DNA from: Microcyclospora pomicola
Lineage: Eukaryota; Ascomycota; Dothideomycetes; Capnodiales
NCBI GenBank assembly: GCA_002786065.1
Contig: NHNY01000005.1
Span: 496,001-560,000, forward strand
DNA: 64,000 nucleotides
Reading direction: 5' to 3'
Part shown: positions 21,154-34,300 of the stretch, piece by piece
Numbering within the stretch: the stretch's first letter is position 1
Layout of the letters: each line of letters opens with the position of its first letter
Position numbers and translations under genes: made by a program
The notes under the pieces: generated by a model
Database searches by the model: none
The model's input: only the letters and a program-made list of their open reading frames with translations
Told to the model about the DNA's origin: nothing

Positions 21154-21867
21154 GGGTGACTTGGGCGCAGTGGCAATGAGGAGTGAGTACTACGATGGGA
21201 CGACATTGGGCGGAGCACTGGATTGTTTCGCTTCTGTTTTGCTGCTTTGGAGGTACGACGAGGTTGTTTGTGATGGGCGTCTTTCGGTCTCGCGAATAGG
21301 TTTGAAAGCTCTATCGTTCTCACGATTTGGCAATCATTGTGCTATTACATTACAATTCCATAAGTTCGTACGCTTTCCTGTCCGGCTTCATCCATCGCAC
21401 TCTCTCCCCGAGTATCTTGCGGGGTGTATATGACGGTTCCTCGTGCGTTAACTTCGCTTGCTGTAAAACAGAAATCAAACATAGAGAAATGGAAATGGTT
21501 GCTAACTTGATCTTTCCTTGCTTGCAAGTTCCGTTCGCGTTGATGTTCACAATTCGTTCACGCGACACACTGGGCGATCGCACTCTTGCTCAGTTGTGGT
21601 GGAATCGATGGACCGCTTATCAAGTTGGGCGTGGACCCGAATCTATCGAACAGCTCTGTGCGAATTATGTTATTACCTGCCAGGATCAAGGCCCGCCAGC
21701 GCCGCTAGATGGTCTAGAGAATAAGGACCCCGGGACTGGTTTCAATGACATTCGTATTGCTACGTGCAGCGATTGAAGCTCGGCCTACTGAGGTATCGAC
21801 TGATGATGTAGCAATCTTTGTAAACAGCCAGTGCAGTTTTGCTTATGTTGACAAATACTCCTCCACT
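21154..21867. other. Intergenic, convergent 3' ends
   Basis: Between the ubiquitin protease and the four-TM protein. A 149-codon + frame at 21327-21776 has no recognisable features and is not accepted. Probably 3' UTRs. Confidence 0.5.
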
Positions 21868-23118
21868 TCAGAACAAGAAGGGCTTCTGCGATGAGCGACC
21901 GTTCCGAACAGATGACGATCTCTGCGCTCCACCATGTCGCATTGTTTGGCCTCCAAACGGTGAAGCTGTAATTACCGTTCCGGGTGAGGCAACTGGCGGT
22001 GGACCTGCCCACTCGGAGCGAAAGAGCGGATGTATGTTGGACTGGGTTGGTGTGGGTGAGAGCGTGCGGTCAAACCGTAGGCTTGAATCCGATTTGCTGG
22101 GTCTCAGCGACGGCGGTATACTGAGTCTTCCTGAGGAAGGTCGTTCGTCAGGCGCGATCAAAGGCAAAGCCTGAGTTGATTGATGCATGGCATTGTTTTC
22201 TACCACCCGTACATTCTTTGCCGCAGCCTGGTGAAGTATGGTTGCTGGTGAGCCAGGTCGACTGCCAGCAATCGTCGCAAGTCGAGTTGGCTCTACTCTG
22301 CTATTCCTCGGCGTCTTGCCTGGCATGAACTCGTATGATGTCAATGCTTCTTCTGTTGATGCGACCCAGTGTCGAAAGCTATCTTGACCTCGATTTGTGA
22401 CGACAGAGGCAGGTATCTGGATGGGCAAGCTAGACCCCTCAGATGAAGCGTAAGAGCCACGTTGAGATGCATTGGTCCTGAACGATGGAATGGTAGAAAA
22501 TCGCTTCGAAGATAGTGAGCGCCGGGGGGTTGTCATCGAGGCCACAGACGATGCCGTTGACTTCGTGATGAAGGGCGTCGATGATAGGGAGACGAGACTG
22601 TTTCCCACCGACAACTTTGTAGGTTGGGCTTGTGTCGAACGCGGTGGTCCATGTTCCGGTTTTGAGATCTCACTCCGCGGCTGGTCCGACCATATGAGTA
22701 AAGCATAGAAAGCTGTCAGCAAAGCGAATTCAATGCTTGCTAAGGCAACGCCGGCTTTGATGAGTGTTTGGTCATCGTTGCCGACTTGAATTTGAGATCG
22801 CGCATTGGTCCAGGCTAAGCAGTAAATGGTGAGGATACCTGCGGTGACCAATACCGACGCAGAGACGACATGGAACGGGTACACGATCCGGCGATGTAAG
22901 TGTCGAAGGCGGAAGACGATACCTGCTACCAGCAATGGAATGCTGACGATGTCCAGCGCTGAAGCGACCAACGCCAGCCCGTAAATGTCGGTGTTTTGCA
23001 ATTCCGAGATAGACAACTTGGTCTGAATGATGGCGACGGCTATCTGTACAGCACCCGCGGTGGCGGCGATGCCAATGGCGACATTCGAGGTGAAAGGAGA
23101 TGAAGCGATCTTGAACAT
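21868..23118 (-). CDS. Four-TM fungal membrane protein, function unknown
   Basis: Single exon, 416 residues. Four hydrophobic segments are visible at about residues 12-32, 46-68, 80-101 and 121-143, followed by a cytosolic-looking tail of about 270 residues rich in Ser, Thr, Pro and Arg. Near the C-terminus lies SNIHPLFRSEWAGPP and then ASPGTVITASPFGGQ, a pattern I associate with a family of small fungal plasma-membrane proteins of unknown role. That recognition is from general familiarity, not a search. The many SP/TP and RxxS sites suggest the tail is phosphorylated. I do not assign a function. Confidence 0.78.
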   Translation of the reverse strand: MFKIASSPFTSNVAIGIAATAGAVQIAVAIIQTKLSISELQNTDIYGLALVASALDIVSIPLLVAGIVFRLRHLHRRIVYPFHVVSASVLVTAGILTIYCLAWTNARSQIQVGNDDQTLIKAGVALASIEFALLTAFYALLIWSDQPRSEISKPEHGPPRSTQAQPTKLSVGNSLVSLSSTPFITKSTASSVASMTTPRRSLSSKRFSTIPSFRTNASQRGSYASSEGSSLPIQIPASVVTNRGQDSFRHWVASTEEALTSYEFMPGKTPRNSRVEPTRLATIAGSRPGSPATILHQAAAKNVRVVENNAMHQSTQALPLIAPDERPSSGRLSIPPSLRPSKSDSSLRFDRTLSPTPTQSNIHPLFRSEWAGPPPVASPGTVITASPFGGQTMRHGGAQRSSSVRNGRSSQKPFLF

Positions 23119-24028
23119 GACTTCGGTGCAAGTCCCGAGATGATTGAGCCAGAAGTTGGAGCTCTAAGCATGACGAGTCCGACTCGATCAACCAGGCATC
23201 AGCAGGTCGTATGCAGGTTATGGCATCGTGCGCAAAGGCTGACGTCCTGAGAATGATGCTTGAAGACTCGTCAGAGCGTTGATGCGAACGAGGAACACTT
23301 TGAGATGCTGGAAGTCGTTTGCACACAGGTTACCGACAGGACGCGACACACTGGCGAAGGAGAGGCAACAGTGCATACCCGGTGGATAGCGGCAGCGACG
23401 TGATGCTTCATCTGGACCCAAATCGGAGGCGATGACCAGGGCCAGGGCCAGTGATGGGCTCGAGTCGACATCATGCTGATTTGACGTGTTCCGGAGCCAT
23501 GTCTAGCATATAAATGTCTCGATATTGGCCTGGTAATTAAGCCGAACACTCCTCCATTGATTGCTCGTGGGATTCTCTGCAGAACTGATGGATGAAATGG
23601 GACTGAATGAAAGACGCGGATAACAAAAAGGAATATGAGAAAGTGATCTACTGTACCAGAGCCATGTTGATGGGCGATGCTCATATCCTACATGTGGTCG
23701 ACATGATTGTTGTTTGTAGGTTGCATGAACGCATCGCAGGCAGATGAAGTTCGAGGTGGTCCGGGCAATCTCCCATTTCCCTCACGTGTCATAGTCGCGC
23801 AACCCTGTCGTAGCACAGCTCGACAAACATCCATATGCTGTCTACCTTATGTTCACAGACCACTGACTACTACTGTACCCGAGGGCTCGAACTTTCTCAT
23901 CATGCCACCACTACGACTCCAGGTTGTCGGTTTCCGTCGCCGTCTTTCGAACTCCTCGTTAGTTGCTTCGATGTTATTAGTCAATATGGGTACCAATCAT
24001 TGCACTACTGTCAATCTCGCGAACATTC
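23119..24028. other. Intergenic region
   Basis: Should contain the promoter of the four-TM gene. Open frames of up to about 185 codons here are shadows without domains. Nothing recognised. Confidence 0.5.
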
Positions 24029-24679
24029 TCACTCCACCCTCATCTTGAGAAGCTCGGCGTTACGCGCCATTCCTGCGTAGATGGTCGTTGTGAAAGGCCC
24101 ATGATGGGTCATCCGGTCTGCGACGAGCCGTGCTGCAAGTGCTCGAATCTTGCCACAGGCGCAAGGAACTTCCTTGGAAGGAAGGCCGATAATGCTTAGA
24201 GATGATATCGATATCCCAGAGGAGAAGTGCTGGATGAACATGTCCTGGTGCATGCTGTGAGACATGGCCCACTCCATGTCAAAACGTTTCAGATGCGTAG
24301 GTATAATTCTAAGGAACTTTGCCACCCCTGGATAATCAAGTACGCCTGTTAGATCTCCCCTGGAAGCTGGGACGATGAAGGAGTATCCCATTACAAATAT
24401 GAGTGAGCATGCCTCCACAGCGGTGCACAAATGACCGGTCCACGGTTGGGGCGGTGAGCGCAATAGAATGCAAAGACGCAGAATCTGGTCACAGTCTTTA
24501 GACGTGCCCGTCTTGGAAATGTCCTTCATGGCCTCATCATATACTGCTCGCACGATGTTATGCCAGGTACGGTAGATCGCGATGAAGAGTGATCGGGGAT
24601 GATAGCTGGATTTGCGGGAACGAGCTTCGCTGAAGCACATTCCGTCTACCCGCAAGCTGTCGCGACTCTTGCGGCGCAT
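24029..24679 (-). CDS. Hypothetical protein, 216 residues
   Basis: An intact frame from ATG at 24679 to a stop at 24029, with no rival long frame on either strand across most of its length. The composition is protein-like, with alternating hydrophobic and charged residues, a Cys-containing middle (HLCTAVEACSLIFVMGYSF) and a possible helical hydrophobic stretch. No domain or family was recognised. It lies head-to-head with the Cyc2-like gene, about 210 bp apart. It may be lineage-specific, a fragment of a larger gene, or a chance frame. Confidence 0.42.
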   Translation of the reverse strand: MRRKSRDSLRVDGMCFSEARSRKSSYHPRSLFIAIYRTWHNIVRAVYDEAMKDISKTGTSKDCDQILRLCILLRSPPQPWTGHLCTAVEACSLIFVMGYSFIVPASRGDLTGVLDYPGVAKFLRIIPTHLKRFDMEWAMSHSMHQDMFIQHFSSGISISSLSIIGLPSKEVPCACGKIRALAARLVADRMTHHGPFTTTIYAGMARNAELLKMRVE

Positions 24680-24891
24680 CTAGAGTGGTGACTATGCAGA
24701 GCGTTTCGTTATACTCCCCGAATCATCAAACATGTTCTTGGTGGCCTGGTTGAAAATGTGAGGCAGTACGCTATGGGGTTTAGGCAAGGTCGAAAGACGC
24801 CCGTCAGAACTCCGAGCTCCGCCATTTTGCCTCACGTGGCCTTCACCTCTATTCTTATATCGTTTGCAGGCACGCCCGGCACACCCAAGCG

Positions 24892-26091
24892 ATGGCCCCA
24901 AAAGCAGCTCTCCTGGTCTCTACACCCTCACGAATAGCCCGGAATGCGAGAGCGACCGTGCTGACCAATGCACCTTTCTCACAATCCACGGTTCCGCCAA
25001 GCGAGGCTGCACAAGCCAGGGCAAATGTACCTGCAGAAGCGCGGGCAGCGGGTGAGGATGACCAACATCGTGACCACAAACAACATCCACGCAAGGGTGG
25101 GGTTTCCTATCAACTCCCGCTATCCTTCGTCGTCGGTGTACCACTAGGATGGGGTCTACGTACCTGGCTTCGCGGCGACGAGCAAGACAACTCCGGCTCA
25201 CCGCGGGAATTCGTCAAATACACGCTGGTCAACCGGGAGGTCATATCGCCAACTTCATCTGTATTTACACTGAAGCCTGCAACGGGTGTAGCGATTGATG
25301 TATACGACGAGCTATGGGATCGAGCTGTCCTAAGCATGGAATTCAAACAGCCCCAACTACAGATCGCTCGGCATTATACGCTGTTACCTCTAGCGCCAGG
25401 ACAGAACCCCAACGAGCTTAGGTTCCTTATCAGAAAAGAGCAGAATGGAGAAGTGTCAGGATACCTGCACCGGCTGGCCGTAGGATCAGACATTGAGCTG
25501 CGCGGTCCGAGCACTGAATATGTGTTGCCCGAAAAAGTGCGGACGGTGCTGTTTCTTGCTGGAGGCACAGGGATCGCACCTGCAATGCAAGTTGCTGATA
25601 CGCTTCGCGGAGAAGCAGACATACACGTGTTATGGGCCAACAGACACCAAGAAGACTGTGCCGGCGCAAAGAGCGACACACCACCATTGAAGTCCGGGCT
25701 GGGATGGAGTTTGAGCAGCATCTGGCGATCAGCGGCCAGCACGTCTAACACTCCCGACAAGCCTACAGGTACTGGAGCGATCGTGAAGCACCTCAGCACA
25801 TTGAAAATAATGAACCGTGCAGGCGGCACAACGATGAAAGTGGACTACTTCGTTGACGAACAAGGCTCGTTCATCCGACCTGCAGACGTGGCAGACCTCA
25901 TCCGACGACATGATAGAGTGGAACTCGACAATAGACCAGGGGATAAGTTGCTCATTGTCTCCGGACCGGAAGGATTCATCAAGTACTGGGCCGGATCGAA
26001 GCAGTGGACAAACGGCCACGAAGTGCAAGGTCCCCTTGGAGGCGTTCTGTCAACATTGAACCTCGTCGACTGGGATGTCATCAAGCTGTAG
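24892..26091 (+). CDS. CYC2: Cyc2-like mitochondrial flavoprotein (FAD/NAD(P)H reductase)
   Basis: Single exon, 399 residues. Domains in order: an Arg/Ala/Ser-rich presequence (1-30); a likely inner-membrane segment at about 72-92 (PLSFVVGVPLGWGLRTWL); an FR-type FAD-binding barrel with RHYTLLP, where the RxY(T/S) motif binds FAD; and a ferredoxin-reductase-type NAD(P)H-binding half with FLAGGTGIAPAMQVAD and VSGPEGFIKYWAG. This arrangement matches yeast Cyc2, an inner-membrane flavoprotein that reduces apocytochrome c haem for attachment by haem lyase. A low-complexity insert of about 35 residues sits after the nucleotide motif. A simple cytochrome b5 reductase is the alternative; the N-terminal anchor and insert favour Cyc2. 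Confidence 0.82.
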   Translation: MAPKAALLVSTPSRIARNARATVLTNAPFSQSTVPPSEAAQARANVPAEARAAGEDDQHRDHKQHPRKGGVSYQLPLSFVVGVPLGWGLRTWLRGDEQDNSGSPREFVKYTLVNREVISPTSSVFTLKPATGVAIDVYDELWDRAVLSMEFKQPQLQIARHYTLLPLAPGQNPNELRFLIRKEQNGEVSGYLHRLAVGSDIELRGPSTEYVLPEKVRTVLFLAGGTGIAPAMQVADTLRGEADIHVLWANRHQEDCAGAKSDTPPLKSGLGWSLSSIWRSAASTSNTPDKPTGTGAIVKHLSTLKIMNRAGGTTMKVDYFVDEQGSFIRPADVADLIRRHDRVELDNRPGDKLLIVSGPEGFIKYWAGSKQWTNGHEVQGPLGGVLSTLNLVDWDVIKL

Positions 26092-26459
26092 TTCGAGTCG
26101 CTTTTGGAAGCAGCTCAACATCATGAAACGCGTCGTCATGTGAGCTGTCCAAGTGTTCAATCTAGCCTGCGGCGAGACTGATATTCCAAGTGCCGCAATC
26201 GTAGCCGCACACAGGAACAGGCCATCTCGGTAAGATGAGGCTAAACGAGTAGCTTTATCTCGCCCAAACGGTTACCGAGTAAACCCGAATTGTCCGCTGA
26301 CGGCCCATTTCCGCTCCCGCTGACCAAAATTCCAACATCGAACGAACGATGTCACTACATGTATATGAGTGTAATGGTGCCTTGGTCTCATCTCTATGAC
26401 CTTCACAAATACAAGCAGCTGTCTATGACTCTGGTATCGAATTGATCATATCCAGAAAA
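26092..26459. other. Intergenic, MFS transporter promoter
   Basis: Contains the 3' end of the Cyc2-like gene and the upstream region of the transporter. No gene or specific motif seen. Confidence 0.5.
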
Positions 26460-28195
26460 ATGACCAAGCATTCGATAGCCACCAAGAAGTCGAATTCAAC
26501 CCCATTACAGCCCGAGATGTCGCAACCCGAGGCGAACGACATGGCTGCGCACAATCTCGGTGCTCGCCCAGCATGTTTTAAAAGCACACTTCAGGAGGTA
26601 CTTTTCGTACTGACAGCAACAATGGCCATCGCCATGTCCTCACTGCTTGCTGGCTCAGTCACGGTGACGAGCTCGTTCATTGGCCGGGATCTGAACATGT
26701 CGACAGCAGAGATTACGTGGATTACTTCGGCTTGTGCGCTGGCTAGTGGAGCATTCTTGCTACCGTTTGGGAAGATTGCTGATGTCTGGGGTGAGTGCCT
26801 CCGTCTACTCGCAGAGCGTCTATTAGTTATGAACGAGGAAGCTGATCAAAGTTTACCACAGGTCGCAAATTGCTATTTGTTGGATCAATGTTCCTCTTTG
26901 CTGTCTTTGGGGTTGTTGCTGGCTTCGCCAAGACTGGCATATCTCTCGACATCCTGAACGGTGTTATGGGGTTGCTGAGTGCGAGCGCCGTTCCTCCGGC
27001 TGTCGGCATCTTAGGCGTGATCTACGAGAAACCAAGCAAAAGGAAGAACTATGCATTTGCTTGCTTCTCTGCCGGCAACCCGCTAGGCTATGTATTCGGC
27101 ACAATCGCTGGCGGTATAGCTGCGAACCTCTTCGGTTGGAGGGCTTCATACTGGTTTCTGTCAATTGTGTTCCTCCTGTTCACAATCATTGGAATCTGGA
27201 CGATCCCGCGCGACACCCAACCAAAGGAACCTTTTACCTGGGAGACGATCAAAAAGCTGGATCCTATTGGTGTCTTTTGTATCATCTTTGGCATAGGCAT
27301 GTTCTCGGCGGCGCTGTCTCTTGGTGACACTGCCCCACAAGGCTGGACAACTGGCTACGTCCTCGCCCTGCTCATCGTCGGAGTCTTCCTTCTGATCATC
27401 TTCGTCATCTGGGACTGCTACTACAAGTACCCACTCGTCCCAATGTCGATATGGAGAGATCGAAACTTCTCTCTCGTCATGCTGATCCTCACACTGGGTT
27501 GCATGTCCTTCGCCCCAGCCGCCTTCTTCGTGGCGCTCTTCTTCCAGGATGTTTGGCACTACTCCGCTCTCTCGACCGCCGTCCACCTCCTCCCTATGGC
27601 TATCAACGGCCTGCTAGTCAACATTGTCGCCGGTCTCGTCCTGCATCGCATCAGTAATAAGCTGTTATTATACATCGCCACCGCCGCCTATACGCTGTCC
27701 TTCTTGCTCTGCGCGGTCAGCACAAGGTCGTCCAGCTACTGGTATTTCTTCTTCCCGGCCCTCATCTTCAACGTCATCGGCGCCGACCTCGAGTTCAACG
27801 TGGCCAACATGTACGTCATGGCCTCCATGCCGCCCACCCAGCAATCCATCGCCGGCTCCATCTTCCAGACGGTCAGCAAGCTCTGTCAGACCTTCGGCTT
27901 CGGCATCGCTACCGCCGTCTTCAACGCCGTGCAGAAGAACCCCACGCTCGCTGACTACTGGGACCCTGTCACGCAGCCATACGCGGCGGTGTTCTGGTTC
28001 ACGACTGCCGCCTCGCTACTTGGAGTGTTTCTGGTTCCATTTTTGACCCTCGGGACGCAAGGCGGCTTGGAAAAGGATGCAAACACTGAGGTGACGTCGC
28101 TGGGTGACGACAATGAGACGAATGCGCAAAATGGTAACGCGGAGAAAGCGCAGGCCGAAGCGAATGTGGCCCAGGCTCTACCTGTACAGGGATAG
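26460..28195 (+). CDS. MFS transporter, drug:H+ antiporter type
   Basis: Plasma-membrane exporter of the major facilitator superfamily. Two exons, 26460-26790 and 26862-28195, 554 residues from the first ATG (MTKHSIATKK). The intron (71 nt, GTGAGT...CACAG) falls inside motif A and splicing restores GKIADVWGRK. The N-terminal loop is polar; about 12-14 hydrophobic segments follow, including NMSTAEITWITSACALASG, typical of the 14-TM DHA2-like group. The C-terminal tail is acidic and Asn/Gln/Ala-rich. The substrate cannot be inferred; neighbours show no metabolite or resistance cluster. Confidence 0.85.
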
Positions 28196-28395
28196 ATGAA
28201 AGCGATATGATGTCACGATTCTACTTAGCGATGGAGTTCTTGAAGTAATTTGAAGCATATATGTTGACAAGAGCTATCTTTGAAGAGGGTATGAACACAT
28301 ATTTACGTTCAACTACTCACGTTGCATCATACATGACCACTTCTCCCGCCTTCATCCTTTGGAATATATTTGATCAACCGATCATCTCTATCATC

Positions 28396-31300
28396 CTAGA
28401 AGTCCATCTTGAGCGCAATCGTCGGCTCTCCCCGCTCAGCCTCAAACGCCGAGCCATTCCGCTGCGCACCCATTCGAGCTTTCAAGACCATCTCGAGGAA
28501 TGCCTTGCGCTGCGGATCCATCGCCCCGACGACCGCGCGGAACGTCGTGTTGTCCAGCGCGGCGAGATCGAGCAGTCGCGTGGCGGTCTCGGCGTGCGTG
28601 GCGCGGCCTTCGTGCTGCGCTTGGGCCAGCAGGACGGCCATGAACAGCGCGATGGCCGCGGGGCGACGCGCAGCGGACAGTTTGGGCGCGAAGAGGGTCA
28701 AGGTCTGTGCGGTCAAGGCCCGGCTTTCGCTCAGTCCCTCAAGATCGTTAGGAGTGGTCAGGAAAGTGAGCGACAAGCGCAGCAGGGCTTGCGTCTGCAC
28801 GCCTGCAAGAAGTAACGTGCGGACGCAGCCAGCGGCGACGCGAGAGGTCGATGGATTCTCCAGACAGGTACCGAGTTCTTCCGCGAATTGCGCGATCAGC
28901 GGGTCGGTAGGCTGTAGCTCCTTTGGTACTGTAGACAGGAGGATGGTGATGGCGAGCAAAGTGTTCTTCTCGCAGGGCAGACTGGCCTCAGTCTCGCGTT
29001 TCTGCGCATTGTTTAAGACGATCTGCATTCTGACGAGAGCGTTGCGGAGCTGAGCTGGGGTCTCGGAGCGGTCGCTGTTGGCTATACTCGCGATGAAGCG
29101 GCGGAAGATCGGTAGTGCTTGTGATATGACGGATGCTTGACAAGACCCTGTCCCCAGTATTGTGACGAATATGTGCAGGATCGTGGCGTGAAGATCAGTT
29201 TTGATGATGGCGGGGAAGACATCAGATACATCCACAAGTGCTTGGAGAGCAATGCGAACGAGAGATACAGCTTCGTCTGAGCCTTCCAAACGTGCTGCGA
29301 CCGGAGATTCTGACAGGCCAGGAATGAGATTGGCGATCACGAGGACAATGATTCGAGTCAGCTCGAACAACTGCTCAATATCGTCGCTCAGCGTGTCGCC
29401 GTTGACCGCGGTCGCAGCGCCATGTCGTGAAGAAGGATGCACAATGCAAAGATTTCTCGCAATCTCGACGACGACCGCTTGCACTCCAAGCGTCTCTGTA
29501 AGCACCATGCGTGCGAGCAGGTCCATGGTTTCCGAGAAGATGACATCCTGATATACCGCATTACCACTGACCGATGGCCGTAGGATCTTTTTCAGCGCGG
29601 AGAGAATATCCAGGTTACGTTGTCGCACCACGATGTCCTCCTCGCTTGTCCTCACAGCAAGAGACTCGAATGTTAAGCCAAATAGCACGAAGAAGAATGC
29701 CACAGGCTCTTCCCGATAATTGATGGCCGTGGCAGCATCTTTCTGCGATATCGTGCTTACGGTGCCATTTGCCTGTTCGTTTCCGTTATCAGCAGGTTCC
29801 GCGTGTTTGCCATCCAACATTTCGAACACAAATTCACTGTCCTCGTCGATCAGACTTGCAATTGCGTCTACAAGGCTTAGCCATGAATCCTGGTAGAAGT
29901 TCAGCAGCGTCTGTCGATTGAGTGCGGCGTAGACCATGTCTAAGTCACCCGAAGGTGTCGTGCCAACCGAAGCAGAGATCTCAGGCTCGAATCGTAGTCG
30001 AGCATACTCACGAAGTGATGACAGCCACAACGGAAGCAGTCGAGCGATGTGCGGTTTCACAACATCGAGGAGATACTTCTGCTCGGTACTCGCCATTTGC
30101 AATTCAGCCCAAGCGGAAAAGACAGCCATGCGAACCATGACCTGGGCGTTAGAGCTGAGAGCCTTGAGATCGCCAATACTTGCACTCTCGGTGTCGCGGG
30201 AGAAGCTGTCGAGTGCAGAAACCAGGACTTTCAAAATTCTTCCCATGCGATCGACATCAGTGACAATTCCTGTCGCGATGAACGTAGCGCAAACGCTGAC
30301 GGCCGCCGCAGCTAGATCAGGAGACGAGTCTGCCGCGAAAGCGGGAGTCAAGGCGGAGCTGATCTGTGCTTGGTACTGTTCAAGAAGCATAGCCTCAGGG
30401 AAGTCGGGATCCGCAGTGCGTCCAAACAATTTCAGAATTTGATCGATGATTCGCATACCTACGACACGAAGCGCTGCTACGCCAGCCGTCGATGCCGAGA
30501 ACGCAATCTTGACTACGTCGGCGACTTTGTGCTGCAACACCATCTCTCCTGGGCTCTCGTCGCCGAGGGCAGCTTCTTTGCTAATAAAAGCAATCAAGTC
30601 ATGCAGACAATGCATCGCGAATAAGCGGACCTGCCATCGCATGAGTTCTTGCGTGGACGTTGGTACCGTGGCATCCTCCTCCTTCGATGCGCCAGCTGTG
30701 ACAGCAAAGCCAGCGACTTCCTCGTCTTGTAAGTCTGGGCCCGGTGTTTCCTTGGCCACAACGGGTTTAGGTTGCTCTGATTTGGCGGCCGTCTTCGTGA
30801 GTATGTCGTTGCATCGTTGGATCCATTCACCGGGGTCGCTTGTGCCTGTCTGGTGCAGCCAATTGGTAAAAATGTTTCTGATGGAAGGTTGGTCGCACCG
30901 CTTGTTGAGATACTCCCAAAGACGCTCTTCCAAACCCGGCCGAGCAATCTTCACAATCTCGATGGCGTTGCGTCGCATGAGCGTTGCGAGTCCGTACAAG
31001 GCAGTGGTGGAGATTTCATCGTTCGCAGATTCCAGATCGGTCTGTAGCCGCTGTACGTATTCAGCTTGTGCGATATGTTCCGGCGCGTACATGGACAGAT
31101 GCTCTTGACAGCGTAGACTCTCGAGCGCTGTCAGCATATCTGATTCCTGCGAGAAGAGACGAACTAGGTTCAGGATCATGTCTCGTGGTCTAGCCATGTG
31201 TTGCAGATCAGGACCCAAGACATTAATAGCAGAGTCAACACCTCGAGCGACAGCAGAGGGGACCGGGAGTTCCATCAGCATGTTCGAAGATGCCAATGTC

Positions 31301-34300
31301 GGGGTCTCTACGTTGTGGCCATCAGACACATAAAGTTGGCCGAGCATGCCGATAGTGCTTGTGACGTGAGCAGAAAAGTTGAGACCAGCAGATTCAGCGA
31401 CTTCGGCCAGACTATCCAAAGCCCAAAAGTGTACTTGGGGATGCGTATCCGCTGCCAGCGACATCAATATGCCCACGATGGTCTTCATGTGGAATCCAGC
31501 AGCCATACCGCCTAACTGAGAATGGATCTTTGCCAACGCAAGGGCGCAACCGGCACGCACATGTGGCTCACGATTGTTCACAATAGTTTCTGTGAGATAT
31601 TGTACCTCAGGCGCCGTAAAAACCGTGCCTGAGCTGGAACATAGTCTTCCAATGGCATCGGCAGCCATCACTCTGACGCTGATGTCTTGATCCTTGATGC
31701 AAATATGCAACAAACTCTGGAAACTTTTCTCTGTTGCATCACGATGCAAGTTACCTTTCGCAGAGCCTATCTCACCACTCGCGACTTTGCAAGCTGTGAC
31801 AAGTGCCAAAGCTACATTGACCGTGATTGCAGCTTTCCTTGCCGGATCCTTTTGTAAAGATGATGCGCTGATTGAGGACATGATTTGCTCTAGCGCCGAC
31901 TCTTGCACTTTCGCCTCTTGCAACGGGAGGCAAAGGCCGAAGACTGCGATGGCCGCGTTTACAGACTCAGTGCCAGGCGCATTAGGGAAAACATCGTCTT
32001 CAGAGTCAGGTTCCGGTAGGTAGCAAGATGTAGCATCATATTCTGGCCCAGTACCCACCGGCGACAGGATCACCTGATCTACTGACGTTTCGTCATTCTC
32101 CCGACTCGTCCAATGTCTCTGCGCGCGTCGGCTCAGTGGGTCCTTAATGTTCAGCCCCTGGACCAACCCAGTAACTCCGAATCCGTAATTGTCGCCTGCT
32201 TCCCATATGCTCTCGGAGGCAGCTGCAGCACTTGCGATTGCTGCGCTCAAAGAGCTTGGGGGACTATAGTCGGCATCGCAGAAAGAGGCTACTGCCAATG
32301 GGAGCAGCGCGGAGTGTGCAGTCACTTCCAAGCTTCCCACCGGACTTGACGTAAGAAGCTGCGAAAAGCATTGAAACACTCGTCTCTGAACCATCAGTCC
32401 GTAGTCTTGCAACTGGAGAGCCGGAGAAAGTCGGTTGTTCGGATCCTCACTCGTCTTCTTAGCCGGCAAATTTTGTAAAAAGAGAACTGTGTTCTCTAGC
32501 ATCGCAGAAAGCCTTCTAGAGATGTCAGAGGTCAGGAGGCGCCGATTGAAGGTTAGGAAAGCTTTGATGGAACCAAGAGCACATTCTCTGACATGAGACA
32601 GAAAGCTGAGCTCGATCATGTTTCGTTGACTCATGTTCTCATTTGGTACTGGTCGTGGTAGTGCGTTCTTCCACAACAGCATGAGTTGGGAGAGATGAAT
32701 CTTGACGAAGTTTGGGCCGAGTGACATTAGACCCCCAATCATGATCCATGCCACCTGAAGTTGACAACTTGATATTCGGAGGTCTGAGCTTCCGCTTGAT
32801 TTGAGAAGCGTAGTCGCTTGCTGCAGAACACGAGCATACACATCCACGGACCCATACAATGGGTGTTGGCTGGAGGTACTAAGCACTGCAGCAAGACCAT
32901 GAGCGTAGCCAATGCATCGTTTAGGACCCTGACGCGGACCTGCAAGCAACATGAGCTCACGGTTCACGCTGTTCATGCAGATCGTGACAGTAGGTAGCAA
33001 TTGTTGTGGACATGCAAAAACGAATTGTCGCATCGCTCGCGAGGCATAAACTTGTACGGTGAAGTTCGGATGCTGCAACACCTGCAACAGTGCCTCTCGG
33101 CACAGGTCTGCGACGATTCCTGCCGCAGCACCTAGATCTCGCATCAAAGACGTCAAAGCACTGATTGCAGCTACCAGAGTATGCTTGTTCGGTTCTGGTC
33201 GCTCCTTCATAGTTTGAGGATAATCTTTGATGATGTTGTTGAGTAGAAAGCGGCAAGCATTGATTTGAGCTGTCTCGCCCAGCATCTTACCCACAGTCCT
33301 CTCGAGAGCGATACGAACGAACCTCCGAGTCATAAGCTGGCGGTAGCGATTGTATTGTAAGCTAGGATGACCGAGTATATCACTGAAGAAATGTCGGGCG
33401 ATCTCGCCGTAATTTGCCTCGACCACACTCTCCCCGAGTGCTTTCAGCAATTTGATGTAGCATACTATCAGGCCCGCGCGACCTTTGTTCGTTGTCGTTG
33501 GCTTGCTGTACTGGCTGGAAAGAGTCCGAAGTATCTCGTTCAAGCTGAAAGACAACGCAGTCGCTGGCTTATCGGGTGCAGGCGACGATGCACGATCAAG
33601 CTCTTCGTCCAGATCTTCACCTTTCACAGCCCTCCTGCTTTTCCTCGGCTTTCTGATATGTAGGACAACATCCCTAGTAGACGAATCGGCATGACTTTTG
33701 ACCAGTTGAGCCGCCAAACAAGATGCGCCAGCGTGTCGCACAGTCGCGGATGGGCTCTCCATCGTCTTGAAAAGAGCTGCCTGCAGTTTCTCGAAGTCAT
33801 TGGAATTGTCGAAGAATGGCGTGTGCCGGATGAACTGTTCCAAGCACCAGCATGCAGAGCTCTGTACGAGTAGGCTCTTGTCAGATCCTGCAGCATTGCG
33901 AGCCTGCTTCCAAATGGCACGCGCAACATCCTCATCTAGCAAAGCCTTGATGCCAACCTGAACACTGCCCAGAGCTAGGCATATGGAGCTTCGAAAGCCG
34001 GTATCATTTGACGCAGTCTTGAGCGCCTTCAATAATGACATACATGCCAAAGACGACAAGCTTTGGGCGCTATCCCCGGCTGCCTCAAATAGCGACCCAA
34101 GGCATGAGACTGCTGCATGTTTCGCCTTTCCATCTTTCTCCTTGCCTCCCCCAATGATGTTTACAAGATCGTTGATCGACTCGTATAGAAGCTTCCTGTT
34201 CCCTTTCGAAAAGATCCCGGCAAAGCATTTTGCTAGATTGTTCCGAATAACGCGGGTCGGAGGTGGGGAGGAAAGGTTGACGATCTGGAGCAGTTCCTTT

